Assembly (NCBI GenBank): GCA_002417905.1
Contig: DIDB01000215.1
Location: 1 to 19,034 of the forward strand
DNA length: 19,034 bases
Direction of reading: 5' to 3'
DNA from: Pseudomonadaceae bacterium UBA5811
GTDB lineage: Bacteria; Pseudomonadota; Gammaproteobacteria; Pseudomonadales; Pseudomonadaceae
The notes below the pieces were generated by a model, which saw only the letters and a list, made by a program, of their open reading frames with translations, did not search any database and had not been told where the DNA came from. Made by a program: the position numbers and the translations under genes. Shown in pieces: positions 1-7,663 of this stretch; position 1 is the stretch's first letter; the number at the start of each line of letters is the position of its first letter.

Positions 1-40
1 TGACCCGGAGGTTTCTGCTTCATCTCAACCGAGGCCGCGC

Positions 41-68
41 ATTCTACAGCAGCCCTGCCGCATGTCAA
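41..68 (-). promoter_or_regulatory. Sigma70-type promoter reading out of the left edge
   Basis: On the minus strand a perfect TTGACA (63-68) is followed after 16 bp by TAGAAT (41-46), a near-consensus housekeeping promoter. It starts 9 bp after the stop codon of gor and points the same way. It should start transcription near position 34 and serve a gene or RNA beyond the window. There is no room for a separate gor terminator, so gor transcripts may read into that unit. What it drives cannot be seen here. Confidence 0.7.
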
Positions 69-76
69 CCCTGTTT

Positions 77-1438
77 CTAATCAATATGAACCGGCGTGCG
101 CATGGTAACGAACTCCTCAGCAGAGCAGGGATGGATGCCAATGCTTTCATCCAGTATCCGCTTGGTTACACCTGATTTTATGGCAATAGCCATTCCCTGC
201 ACGATCTCGGCTGCATCAGGGCCAGCCATGTGGCAGCCAAGCACCCGGTCTGTTTCCGCATCCACCACCAGTTTCATCAGTGTTTTTTCCTGGTCGGTCG
301 TCAGTACCAGCTTCATGGGACGAAACTTGCTTTCATAAATTTTAAGCCTGAAGCCTTTTGCCTTGGCCTGTTGTTCTGTCAGGCCAGCCATCGCAAGGTT
401 GGGCAGGCTAAACATAGCTGTCGGAACCAAGCTGTAATCGACTGGCTGATATTCTTCAGGCTTGAACAGGCGTTTTGCTACCGCCATGCCCTCAGCTAGA
501 GCAACAGGAGTCAACTGCACGCTTCCCGTTACATCACCAATTGCCAGAATTGATGGAATATTTGTACGATAATTTTCATCGACCAAGATGTGCCCCCGGC
601 TATCCTGCCGGATACCCAAGCTTTCTAGGCCTAAACCATCCGTCATAGGGCGTCGTCCAGTGGCATACAGGATGCAGTCTGCATCCAGCACTTGACCATT
701 ATCCAGTGTCAACTTATATATGCCATCTTGTGATTTTACGATTTGCGAAATATTACTATTAAAATGAATATTGACTCCTTTTAGGAGCATTTCATCTCTC
801 AAGTGCTTGCGCAAACCATCATCAAAACCATTAGCAAATAAATCACCGCGATAAATTAGCGACGTTTCCGAGCCAAGCCCATTAAATATGGACGCAAACT
901 CAGTGGCGATATAACCACCACCAACAATGGCAATCCTTTCTGGAAGTCGCTTAAGGTAAAAAACCTCATTTGAGGTAATAACATGCTCCTTGCCCGAAAA
1001 GTCTGGAACAAATGGAGCACATCCAGTGGCAATCAGAATGTGCCTAGCTGTAATACTCCGATTGTTTAGTTTTACTTCATTTACCCCAGAAATGCCAACC
1101 TTCCCTTTATATAGCGTGACACCACTTCCTTGCAGCAAATTTTTATAGATTTCATTAAGCCTGTGGATTTCAGAGTTTTTATTTTTAATCAACTGTTCCC
1201 AGCTAAAGTCTGTAGCTGCCACATGCCAGCCATAACCTTCAGCATGGGCAAACTCTCCAGAATACTGGGCAGCGTAAACCAGTAATTTTTTTGGAACACA
1301 TCCAACATTGACACAGGTTCCACCGAGGTCATTGCTTTCAGCAATAGCAACCTTGGCACCATAGCTTGCAGCAAAGCGTGCTGCCCGGACTCCACCAGAG
1401 CCAGCACCAATTACAAACAGATCGAAGTCAAAAGACAT
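77..1438 (-). CDS. gor: Glutathione-disulfide reductase (Gor)
   Basis: This cytosolic FAD flavoenzyme reduces oxidised glutathione to 2 GSH with NADPH. The 453-residue protein has the usual family length. The FAD-binding GAGSGG lies at residues 11-16, the redox-active disulfide CVNVGC at 42-47, the second dinucleotide fold GGGYIA at 173-178, and the C-terminal catalytic HPCSAEEF (His436, Glu441) near the end. The first arginine expected to contact the NADPH 2'-phosphate is present (Arg197). The second, Arg204 in E. coli numbering, aligns with Asn203 here, which is unusual. The gene lies 70 bp downstream of galU on the same strand, so cotranscription is possible; no good promoter is visible between them. 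The middle of the gene is much more AT-rich than the rest of the window (17 G/C in the 60 bases 721-780). Family assignment is firm. Confidence 0.96.
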   Translation of the reverse strand: MSFDFDLFVIGAGSGGVRAARFAASYGAKVAIAESNDLGGTCVNVGCVPKKLLVYAAQYSGEFAHAEGYGWHVAATDFSWEQLIKNKNSEIHRLNEIYKNLLQGSGVTLYKGKVGISGVNEVKLNNRSITARHILIATGCAPFVPDFSGKEHVITSNEVFYLKRLPERIAIVGGGYIATEFASIFNGLGSETSLIYRGDLFANGFDDGLRKHLRDEMLLKGVNIHFNSNISQIVKSQDGIYKLTLDNGQVLDADCILYATGRRPMTDGLGLESLGIRQDSRGHILVDENYRTNIPSILAIGDVTGSVQLTPVALAEGMAVAKRLFKPEEYQPVDYSLVPTAMFSLPNLAMAGLTEQQAKAKGFRLKIYESKFRPMKLVLTTDQEKTLMKLVVDAETDRVLGCHMAGPDAAEIVQGMAIAIKSGVTKRILDESIGIHPCSAEEFVTMRTPVHID

Positions 1439-1475
1439 GGATCAGCTATCCCCTGATACAGTTATGAATGCATTA

Positions 1476-1497
1476 GCCAGACGGCGTACCGTCCGGC
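1476..1497. other. Hairpin between galU and gor
   Basis: An inverted repeat GCC-a-GACGG / CCGTC-c-GGC with loop CGTA sits 11 bp beyond the galU stop codon, read on the minus strand. It has one internal A/C mismatch. No T-run follows it in either direction, so it is not a standard intrinsic terminator. It could attenuate transcription between galU and gor, or protect the 3' end of a galU transcript. Confidence 0.4.
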
Positions 1498-1508
1498 CAA
1501 ACCAAAAA

Positions 1509-2351
1509 TCAGCTGAAAGCTTTTCCAGTCAGGTAAAAGTTTTCATAGCAGTAGTTTGTGGCAGAGATATAACCTTCCGCACTACCACAATCAAAGCGCT
1601 GCCCCTTGAATTTATAGGCCAGCACACATCCTGCCTTTGCCTGCTGTAATAAAGCATCAGTAATCTGAATTTCCCCACCTTTGCCTGGTGCAGTTTTCTC
1701 GATAATGCCAAAAATATCTGGCGTCAAAATATACCGGCCAATAATAGCCAGATTTGATGGCGCATCCTCAGGCTTTGGCTTCTCAACCATATCGGTTATT
1801 CTGAAGATGTCTTCGCGAATCATATCACCAGAAATCACCCCATATTTATAGGTTTCTTCCGGTGGCACTTCCTGAATGGCCACAATTGAACATCTGAACT
1901 GATTATACAGTTTGACCATCTGGGTCAAAATGCCATCACCATCAATATTCAGACAGAGGTCATCGGCTAGTACCACACCAAAGGGTTCGTCTCCTATCAG
2001 AGACCGTCCAGTCAGAATGGCGTGGCCAAGTCCTTTCATTTCCAGTTGACGAGTGTAAGAAAATTTGCATTCGTCAATCAGGCGACGGATGCCCACCAGA
2101 TATTTTTCTTTGTCAGTATTCTGGATCTGGTGTTCAAGCTCGTAGCTGATGTCAAAGTGATCTTCCAGAGAGCGTTTGCCGCGCCCAGTCACAATGGCAA
2201 TCTGTTTCAAACCAGCATCAAGAGCCTCTTCAACCCCATACTGGATCAATGGCTTGTTGACAATCGGCAACATTTCCTTGGGCATGGCTTTGGTTGCAGG
2301 TAAAAAGCGCGTGCCGTAGCCGGCAGCGGGAAAGAGGCACTTTTTAATCAT
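1509..2351 (-). CDS. galU: UTP–glucose-1-phosphate uridylyltransferase (GalU)
   Basis: It makes UDP-glucose from UTP and glucose-1-phosphate in the cytosol, feeding lipopolysaccharide core, exopolysaccharide and related sugar-nucleotide pathways. The 280-residue protein matches the pseudomonad GalU length. The nucleotide-binding signature starts AAGYGTRFLPATKAMPK at residue 9. The acidic VLADDL is at 127-132, VEKP at 189-192, and the late DCGS motif at 254-257. The start is supported by AAGGA (read on the minus strand, 2357-2361) about five bases before the ATG. It is divergent from the YqjD-like gene and upstream of gor. No convincing promoter for it was found in the 290-bp region in front. 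Confidence 0.96.
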   Translation of the reverse strand: MIKKCLFPAAGYGTRFLPATKAMPKEMLPIVNKPLIQYGVEEALDAGLKQIAIVTGRGKRSLEDHFDISYELEHQIQNTDKEKYLVGIRRLIDECKFSYTRQLEMKGLGHAILTGRSLIGDEPFGVVLADDLCLNIDGDGILTQMVKLYNQFRCSIVAIQEVPPEETYKYGVISGDMIREDIFRITDMVEKPKPEDAPSNLAIIGRYILTPDIFGIIEKTAPGKGGEIQITDALLQQAKAGCVLAYKFKGQRFDCGSAEGYISATNYCYENFYLTGKAFS

Positions 2352-2552
2352 GTGGGTCCTTGAGATCGAAATTCCGGGGTTGCGCAGCTCACTGCCTGAT
2401 CGATGTTCCCCAGGAGAGCCTGCTTTTTTATCTTTGCACAGATGCTCAATAGAGCAACTGCAGAAAGCGCTTCATGATGCCTATTTTTCTTTCGGCAATC
2501 GCTGGCTGCGACACTTTTAGTCATTACGTAACAAAATATTCGCCAGATCATG

Positions 2553-2631
2553 AAAATGAAATATGGCAGTGACAGGAAGAGTTTTTCCACTCTTGGGCTA
2601 GAATCACAATCCGTTATCATGATTTCATTTT
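2553..2631. repeat. Separated 10-bp inverted repeat in the galU / yqjD-like intergenic region
   Basis: AAAATGAAAT at 2553-2562 is repeated as its exact complement ATTTCATTTT at 2622-2631, with 59 bp between. ATCATGA also occurs at 2547-2553 and again at 2616-2622, adjoining or overlapping the arms. The right arm abuts the ribosome binding site of the downstream gene. The arrangement could be a pair of protein-binding sites or a chance product of AT-rich sequence. Apart from this repeat, a short GCTC-AATA-GAGC hairpin at 2444-2455 and a possible -10 box, the 2352-2642 gap holds nothing I can identify. Confidence 0.4.
2599..2604 (+). promoter_or_regulatory. Possible -10 box for the yqjD-like operon
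   Basis: TAGAAT lies 38 bp before the ATG at 2643 and would give a leader of about 30 bases. No acceptable -35 hexamer is found at 16-18 bp spacing, so an activator or another sigma factor would be needed, or the site is not used. It is offered only as the best candidate in this region. Confidence 0.3.
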
Positions 2632-2642
2632 GGAGCTGCGGT

Positions 2643-3029
2643 ATGACCACAGAACCTGTCCACTGTTCATCCGGAACATCTGCCAACCTGGGAAACAGAC
2701 CGTTATTTGACAAGGAAGCCCACCGCCGCAATCTTCAGGCAGCCCATGATGTACTGGCTGATGAGCTCCAGACCCTGATTGGCGATACGGAGCGGCTGCT
2801 TCGCCATACTCAGGATGTGGCCACCGAGCAGACCGATGAGCTGCGTAATCGTCTGGGCGAAAACCTCGCCAGAGCCAGAAGTTTGCTGGAGGAGCATGAG
2901 GCCAGTGCCCGTAATAACTATGAGGAAACGCTGTATCAGGCCGAACGCTATATCCATACCAGACCATGGCAGGCACTGGGAGTTGCTGCGGGCGCCGGAT
3001 TTCTGCTGGGCATGATTATTCGCCGCTGA
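2643..3029 (+). CDS. DUF883 / ElaB-YqjD family membrane-anchored ribosome-binding protein
   Basis: This small protein (128 residues) has a long charged, probably coiled-coil helix over about residues 25-105 and ends in a single C-terminal membrane segment, GVAAGAGFLLGMIIRR. That layout, and the HTRPWQALGVAAGAGFLLG signature, are typical of the ElaB/YqjD/YgaM group. In E. coli, members sit in the inner membrane and bind ribosomes in stationary phase; by inference this one may do the same. The start at 2643 is chosen because TGGAG lies seven bases upstream and the N-terminus then fits the family. An in-frame ATG at 2550 would add 31 unrelated residues. It heads a run of same-strand genes, and the next two products are YqjE- and YqjK-like, as in the yqjDEK group. 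Confidence 0.88.
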   Translation: MTTEPVHCSSGTSANLGNRPLFDKEAHRRNLQAAHDVLADELQTLIGDTERLLRHTQDVATEQTDELRNRLGENLARARSLLEEHEASARNNYEETLYQAERYIHTRPWQALGVAAGAGFLLGMIIRR

Positions 3030-3047
3030 CAGGCCAGGAGTTAGACC

Positions 3048-3422
3048 ATGACTGGCATCCCTGATGGACTGCCCAGACCTTCAATCAAAAAGCTTGGCAG
3101 GGCCGTTGCTGGCCTGCTGGAGGGTCATCTCCAACTGTTTGGTATTGAGCTTCAGGAAGAGAAAAGTCACGCCCTGCAGGTGCTCGTTCTGACGGGTCTC
3201 TGCCTGGTGCTGACCCTGCTGGTCTTGACCGGGCTTTCTGCTGCCCTGATTGTCTACTTCTGGGATAGTCACCGGATGATGGCTATTCTGGGGATCTGCA
3301 GTTTTTATTTGTGTGCTTTACTGGTCACGCTTGGCCGGCTTGTACGTCAGCTCCGGCACAACCCTCCGCCCTTCCAGGCTACACTTGAGGAGCTTGCCCG
3401 CAGCAGGGAGTTACTGCCATGA
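3048..3422 (+). CDS. YqjE-like phage-holin-fold inner membrane protein
   Basis: A 124-residue protein with two hydrophobic segments at about residues 44-71 and 77-97, and a basic/amphipathic N-terminus and tail. The GHLQLFGIELQEEK stretch before the first membrane helix is typical of the family named after holin-like proteins (phage_holin_3_6 / YqjE). The role is unknown; despite the name, no lysis function is implied. AGGAG at 3036-3040 lies seven bases before the ATG. It starts 18 bp after the DUF883 gene, and its stop overlaps the next start (ATGA), indicating translational coupling. Confidence 0.85.
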   Translation: MTGIPDGLPRPSIKKLGRAVAGLLEGHLQLFGIELQEEKSHALQVLVLTGLCLVLTLLVLTGLSAALIVYFWDSHRMMAILGICSFYLCALLVTLGRLVRQLRHNPPPFQATLEELARSRELLP

Positions 3423-3751
3423 CAACCCGCACGGAGCGGGAAATCCGTAAGGCGCTGGTTCGCCAGCGGCTGGAAATGCAGCGTCAGCAGGTGCATTTTC
3501 ATATCCAGCCGCTGCTGCATCCGCTGGGCCAGGTCAAATCAGTGCTGACAAAGCAGCGCAGTATCCGCCAGGAGCCGCTCATGCTTGCGGCCACTGCGGT
3601 TCTGGCCCTGTTTGGCCGGCGCCTTGGGCGGCTTGGAACCCTGGCGAGAATAGGGGTTACCTTATATCCGCTGATCCGGATAATTCGTTCAGGAACCACA
3701 GAAAGCACAGTGCCAGATCCAGACAAAGCCCCGTACCGACCTTTGCCCTGA
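3419..3751 (+). CDS. YqjK-like small protein
   Basis: A 110-residue, strongly basic protein. Its N-terminal half is a charged helix rich in Arg and Gln (RKALVRQRLEMQRQQ). A moderately hydrophobic stretch at about 53-65 and another at 72-90 could associate with the membrane. The tail is proline-rich. Position directly after the YqjE-like gene, with an ATGA overlap at 3419-3422, and general character point to the YqjK-like family, whose function is unknown. The assignment rests more on context than on sequence motifs. Confidence 0.75.
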   Translation: MTTRTEREIRKALVRQRLEMQRQQVHFHIQPLLHPLGQVKSVLTKQRSIRQEPLMLAATAVLALFGRRLGRLGTLARIGVTLYPLIRIIRSGTTESTVPDPDKAPYRPLP

Positions 3752-3769
3752 CCGGCTGGAGCCCACGCG

Positions 3770-5098
3770 ATGGACTGGCATCAACTGTTGACCCATGAGC
3801 GGCTGGGCAAGGAGACCCATGCGCCAGAAGAGCCCGGCCGCAGCCCATTCCATAAAGATCATGACCGGATCATTTTTTCCGGCGCGTTCCGGCGTCTTGG
3901 GCGCAAGACCCAGGTCCACCCGGTATCCAGCAACGACCATATTCATACCCGTCTGACTCACTCCCTTGAGGTCAGTTGTGTTGGCCGCTCTCTGGGCATG
4001 CAGGTAGGCGAAGTCATCCGGGATAGCCTGCCAGACTGGTGCCTGCCCGAAGATCTGGGAATGATTGTACAGTCTGCCTGTCTGGCTCATGACATTGGCA
4101 ATCCGCCTTTTGGCCATTCTGGCGAGGATGCCATCCGTCACTGGTTCCATATGGCTGCCGGGCGGGGGTGGCTGGACGATATGCCCCCTCAGGAGCAGGC
4201 TGATTTCCTGAATTTTGAGGGAAATGCCCAAGGGCTGCGGGTACTGACCCAGCTTGAATACCATCAGTTTGATGGTGGCATGCGCCTGACCTATGCCACG
4301 CTGGGGGCTTATCTGAAATACCCATGGAGCTCGCGGCACATGGATACGGCGGGCTACAAAAAGTACAAATTTGGCTGCTACCAGCAGGATCTTCCCCTAC
4401 TGGAGCAGGTTGCCAGCAAACTAGGCATGCCTTGCCTTAAACTCCAGCACTGGGCCCGTCACCCACTGGTTTATCTGATGGAGGCGGCTGATGATATCTG
4501 CTACGCCCTGATTGACCTTGAAGATGGTCTGGAAATGGAGCTGCTGGACTATCGTGATGTGGAGCCCTTGTTGCTTGACCTGGTTGGTGATGACTTGCCC
4601 GCCACCTATTGCCAGCTTGGACCAGATAGCTCGCAGCGCCGCCGGCTGGCTATTCTGAGAGGAAAAGCCATTGAACACCTGACCAACGCAGCGTCCAGAG
4701 CTTTTGTACGCCAGCAGTCGGCCCTGCTGGCCGGAAACCTGCCAGGTGATCTGGTCGAACATATGCAGGGCCCAGCCCGGGAGTGCGTACTCAGGGCCAA
4801 AGCCATGGCCCGGCAAAAAATTTTTCAGGACAAGCGAAAAACCCTGCATGAAATCGGAGCCTACACTACCCTGGAAATTCTGCTGGAGGCCTTCTGTGGT
4901 GCTGCCCTGCAACAGCATGCAGGCCGTGATCCTTCATTCAGGAGCCGTCGTATTCTTGACCTGCTGGGTAACAATGCGCCATACCCTGGCAGCTCGCTGT
5001 ACCAGTCCTTTTTGCGCATGGTGGATTTCATCGCCGGAATGACTGACAGCTATGCAACAGAAATGGCCAGAGCCATGACCGGGCAATCGTGTGTCTAG
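3770..5098 (+). CDS. dgt: Deoxyguanosinetriphosphate triphosphohydrolase (dGTPase), HD domain
   Basis: It hydrolyses dGTP, and probably other dNTPs, to the deoxynucleoside and triphosphate, controlling dNTP pools; related enzymes can also limit phage replication. The 442-residue protein carries the HD-domain metal ligands in order: His64 in RLTHSLEV, His107-Asp108 in [16 protein letters not shown], and the later Asp in EAADDICY (241-242). The N-terminal [20 protein letters not shown] block is characteristic of the dGTPase-like family. The length is close to that of the pseudomonad homologue and shorter than E. coli Dgt. GGAG (3758-3761) precedes the start by eight bases. The start lies 18 bp after the YqjK-like gene, and the end overlaps the next gene by 8 bp. 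Confidence 0.93.
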   Translation: MDWHQLLTHERLGKETHAPEEPGRSPFHKDHDRIIFSGAFRRLGRKTQVHPVSSNDHIHTRLTHSLEVSCVGRSLGMQVGEVIRDSLPDWCLPEDLGMIVQSACLAHDIGNPPFGHSGEDAIRHWFHMAAGRGWLDDMPPQEQADFLNFEGNAQGLRVLTQLEYHQFDGGMRLTYATLGAYLKYPWSSRHMDTAGYKKYKFGCYQQDLPLLEQVASKLGMPCLKLQHWARHPLVYLMEAADDICYALIDLEDGLEMELLDYRDVEPLLLDLVGDDLPATYCQLGPDSSQRRRLAILRGKAIEHLTNAASRAFVRQQSALLAGNLPGDLVEHMQGPARECVLRAKAMARQKIFQDKRKTLHEIGAYTTLEILLEAFCGAALQQHAGRDPSFRSRRILDLLGNNAPYPGSSLYQSFLRMVDFIAGMTDSYATEMARAMTGQSCV

Positions 5099-6161
5099 CC
5101 GCCTGCTTCGTGCCTTTCTGCACCAGCTTGGCCAACCCCACTGGGGAATGGCCATTATTGCCACCCTGGGCTGTGCCCTGCCACTGATCCTCAGCCTGCT
5201 GACCCGTAATCCCGGTTTTTTCTGGGCCACCATGGGCGCCTGCACCGCCGCCCAGGCACATCCACTGCAACGGCTTGGCATGCCTGGCATGTTGCTACTG
5301 ATTCTGCTGGGTGCCGCCAGTATCGCGCTTGGTTTTTGGGCAGACAGTTCAACTTTGTCCAGCCTTTCCCTGTTTGCCGGCTGTGGCCTGCTGCTGGCCT
5401 GGCTACAGCGTTATGGTAATGAAACAGGCAAGCTGGGTGTTACTTTGGCCATTTGCTTTTGCATTGGACAAAGCCAGTATGGATTAGGGCATTTCGACAA
5501 TCCCTGTGCCATTGCTGCCCTGTTTGTTCTGGGCGGGTTATGGGTTTCATTGCTGGGTTTCAGTTTACGCCTGCTGTATGCCCTGCCCCTGTGGCCGGAC
5601 TCACTGACTCTCCGCCAGCTGGGCCGGATCATGAAACGGCAGGCCCTGCGGATGCCACCCTCAACCTGGTGGCTGTATGCGCTGGCCTGCCTGCTATCTA
5701 GCCTGATAGCAGGCCTGTGCCTGCTGTTATTGCCAGTACCCAGAGAGTACTGGCTGACCGTACCGGTCTATATCAGCCTGCATCTCTGTCTACAGCCCAG
5801 CCTGCTACGGATCCTGTCAACCGGACTGGCCATGCTGGCTGTGGCCCTGGTACTGATTGCCGCTGGTTTTTATCTGGCCAATGCCCAGGACCTGATGCTG
5901 GCAATCCTGATTCCCCTGCTGCTGGTTTTGCGCGCCTTCCAGGCAAAGTCCGGTGATACCTTTGCCCTGCAGACGGGCCTGTGTTTCCTGCTGGTCACCG
6001 AAGCCCAGGCCCAGGACTGGTACGCGCCCGAGTGGCGACTGATCAATGTCTGTATTGGTCTGGCCATCAGTCTGGGTGTAACCTTCAGCCTGCAAGTGTT
6101 CTGGCAGGTCGCCTCGTTCCTCCGGAAAGCCTGTACAGGGATATCACGCCCGCCGCTCTAG
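5091..6161 (+). CDS. FUSC-like integral membrane protein
   Basis: A 356-residue, very hydrophobic protein with roughly ten predicted membrane helices in two blocks (about residues 18-160 and 195-345). They are separated by a short basic stretch, [16 protein letters not shown]. The two-block layout and the first-block [14 protein letters not shown] resemble fusaric-acid-resistance/aromatic-acid-exporter (FUSC-type) proteins, but the large soluble domain of many members is missing. The substrate is unknown. It starts with GTG at 5091, inside the last codons of the dGTPase gene, so translation is probably coupled. dacB follows 26 bp later. The superfamily call is moderate; that it is a real membrane protein is not in doubt. 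Confidence 0.75.
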   Translation: MSSRLLRAFLHQLGQPHWGMAIIATLGCALPLILSLLTRNPGFFWATMGACTAAQAHPLQRLGMPGMLLLILLGAASIALGFWADSSTLSSLSLFAGCGLLLAWLQRYGNETGKLGVTLAICFCIGQSQYGLGHFDNPCAIAALFVLGGLWVSLLGFSLRLLYALPLWPDSLTLRQLGRIMKRQALRMPPSTWWLYALACLLSSLIAGLCLLLLPVPREYWLTVPVYISLHLCLQPSLLRILSTGLAMLAVALVLIAAGFYLANAQDLMLAILIPLLLVLRAFQAKSGDTFALQTGLCFLLVTEAQAQDWYAPEWRLINVCIGLAISLGVTFSLQVFWQVASFLRKACTGISRPPL

Positions 6162-6187
6162 TTCTGATCCGCCGGATACCTCTCACC

Positions 6188-7663
6188 ATGCCACGTCCTG
6201 TTTTCAGTCACCAGAACCTCATCTGGTGGCCGGCTTTCTCCAGAAAGCTGCTCTGTGCTGCCCTGCTGCTCTTCAGCAGCAACATTTCTGCGGACACCGC
6301 GCTGTCACTTCCCCCCCAGGTGGCAGGCCTGCTGCAGAAAAACGGCATCCCATCTTCAGCACTCTCATTAGTCATGCTGCCACTGGACAGTACTGCACAG
6401 CCTACGGTGCTCAATGCGGATGTATCCCTTAATCCAGCTTCAACCATGAAGCTGGTTACCACGTATGCTGCTCTTGAGCTGCTTGGCCCTACTTACAAAT
6501 GGCGTACCGAGTTCTATGCTGACGGGCCACTGAAGAACGGCGTGCTGGATGGCAACCTGTATCTGAAAGGTGGTGGTGATCCCAAGCTCAACATGGAAAA
6601 ACTCTGGCTGCTGTTACGGGATCTGCGGACCAATGGTGTACAGCAGATCCGTGGCGACCTGGTTCTGGACCGCAGCTACTTCATCAAGCCAGAGCTGGTA
6701 GCGTTTAATGACGATGGCCGTGATACCAGCAAGCCCTTTCTGGTCACACCAGACGCCCTGCTGGTCAACCTGAAGTCCCTGCGTTTTATCGTGCGCAGCG
6801 AGGGCGGAAAAACGCAGGTTAGCAGTGAGCCTCCCATTGAAAGCATCCAGATCAACAATCAGGTGCAGGCCCTGGCCAACAGCACGGGCCGCTGCGCAGC
6901 AGTGCCGGAAGTCCATTTCACTCCGGCCCGGCAGGCAACAGGTGGACTGCAGCTAACGGTAAGCGGCAAGCTGGCTGAAGGCTGCACCAGCCAGGTTTAC
7001 ATGGCCCTGCTTGATCACCCAACCTATGCAGCCGGCGCGGTCAGGGCCATCTGGAAGGAGCTGGGTGGCCAGATTCAGGGCAGTGACCGCTCAGGCATTG
7101 TGCCCCAAAGTGCCCGTCTGCTATCCCGGAGTTACTCGCCGGATATGGTTGAAATCATCCGGGATATCAACAAGTACAGCAATAACACCATGGCCCGTCA
7201 GCTGTTTCTGGGCATTGGTGCCCGGTTCCGTACAGCAGCAGATGGCAATGATGGCATGGCAGCCCAGCGGGCCATCCATAACTGGCTGGCTGCAAAGGGT
7301 ATTGATGCCTCACAGCTGGTAATGGAAAACGGCTCCGGGCTGTCCAGGACCGAGCGGATCAGCGCCAGGGAAATGGCCTGGATGCTGAAAGCGGCCTGGC
7401 AGAGCCCGTATGCGGCCGAATTCATCGCCTCCCTTCCCCTGGCCGGGATGGATGGCACCATGCGCAAGCGCCTGCGTCATACGGGTCTGGCCGGCAAGGC
7501 CCATATCAAGACCGGTACATTAAACAACGTCCGGGCTATTGCCGGTTTCAGCCAGGACAGGGAAGGCCATCACTGGGTTGTAGTCGCTATCCTGAATCAC
7601 AACCAGCCCTGGGGCGCCTCAGCTATCCTGGACCAGATCCTGGTCAGTCTCTACCAGCGCTAG
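6188..7663 (+). CDS. dacB: D-alanyl-D-alanine carboxypeptidase/endopeptidase, PBP4 type (DacB)
   Basis: This periplasmic class C penicillin-binding protein trims D-Ala from peptidoglycan stem peptides and cleaves D-Ala-mDAP crosslinks. From the chosen start (491 residues) a signal peptide with core LLCAALLLF ends at NISA|DTALS (35/36). The three penicillin-binding motifs are present: Ser85-x-x-Lys88 (STMK), Ser331-x-Asn333 (SNN) and Lys441-Thr-Gly443 (KTG). The large gap between the first two is the insertion typical of PBP4. The frame is open further upstream, to 5981, but that part lies inside the FUSC-like gene. The ATG at 6188 gives a proper signal peptide, although no clear Shine-Dalgarno sequence precedes it. 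The 3' end overlaps that of rlmKL by 20 bp. Confidence 0.94.
   Translation: MPRPVFSHQNLIWWPAFSRKLLCAALLLFSSNISADTALSLPPQVAGLLQKNGIPSSALSLVMLPLDSTAQPTVLNADVSLNPASTMKLVTTYAALELLGPTYKWRTEFYADGPLKNGVLDGNLYLKGGGDPKLNMEKLWLLLRDLRTNGVQQIRGDLVLDRSYFIKPELVAFNDDGRDTSKPFLVTPDALLVNLKSLRFIVRSEGGKTQVSSEPPIESIQINNQVQALANSTGRCAAVPEVHFTPARQATGGLQLTVSGKLAEGCTSQVYMALLDHPTYAAGAVRAIWKELGGQIQGSDRSGIVPQSARLLSRSYSPDMVEIIRDINKYSNNTMARQLFLGIGARFRTAADGNDGMAAQRAIHNWLAAKGIDASQLVMENGSGLSRTERISAREMAWMLKAAWQSPYAAEFIASLPLAGMDGTMRKRLRHTGLAGKAHIKTGTLNNVRAIAGFSQDREGHHWVVVAILNHNQPWGASAILDQILVSLYQR

Noticed and set aside
1437..1649. 70-codon plus-strand frame between gor and galU
   Set aside because: Mostly antisense to the galU 3' end, with no ribosome site or recognisable protein.
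2348..2731. 127-codon minus-strand frame across the galU / yqjD-like intergenic region
   Set aside because: It overlaps the start of the well-supported YqjD-like gene, its end overlaps the galU start, and the translation shows no domain or membrane pattern.
3048..3422. Prophage or lysis gene, because of the holin-like family name
   Set aside because: The neighbours are the yqjD/yqjK-like genes and no phage genes are present; this holin-like family is chromosomal and common.
5981..6187. N-terminal extension of DacB by 69 codons
   Set aside because: It is the FUSC-like gene read in another frame; starting at 6188 gives a normal signal peptide and family length.
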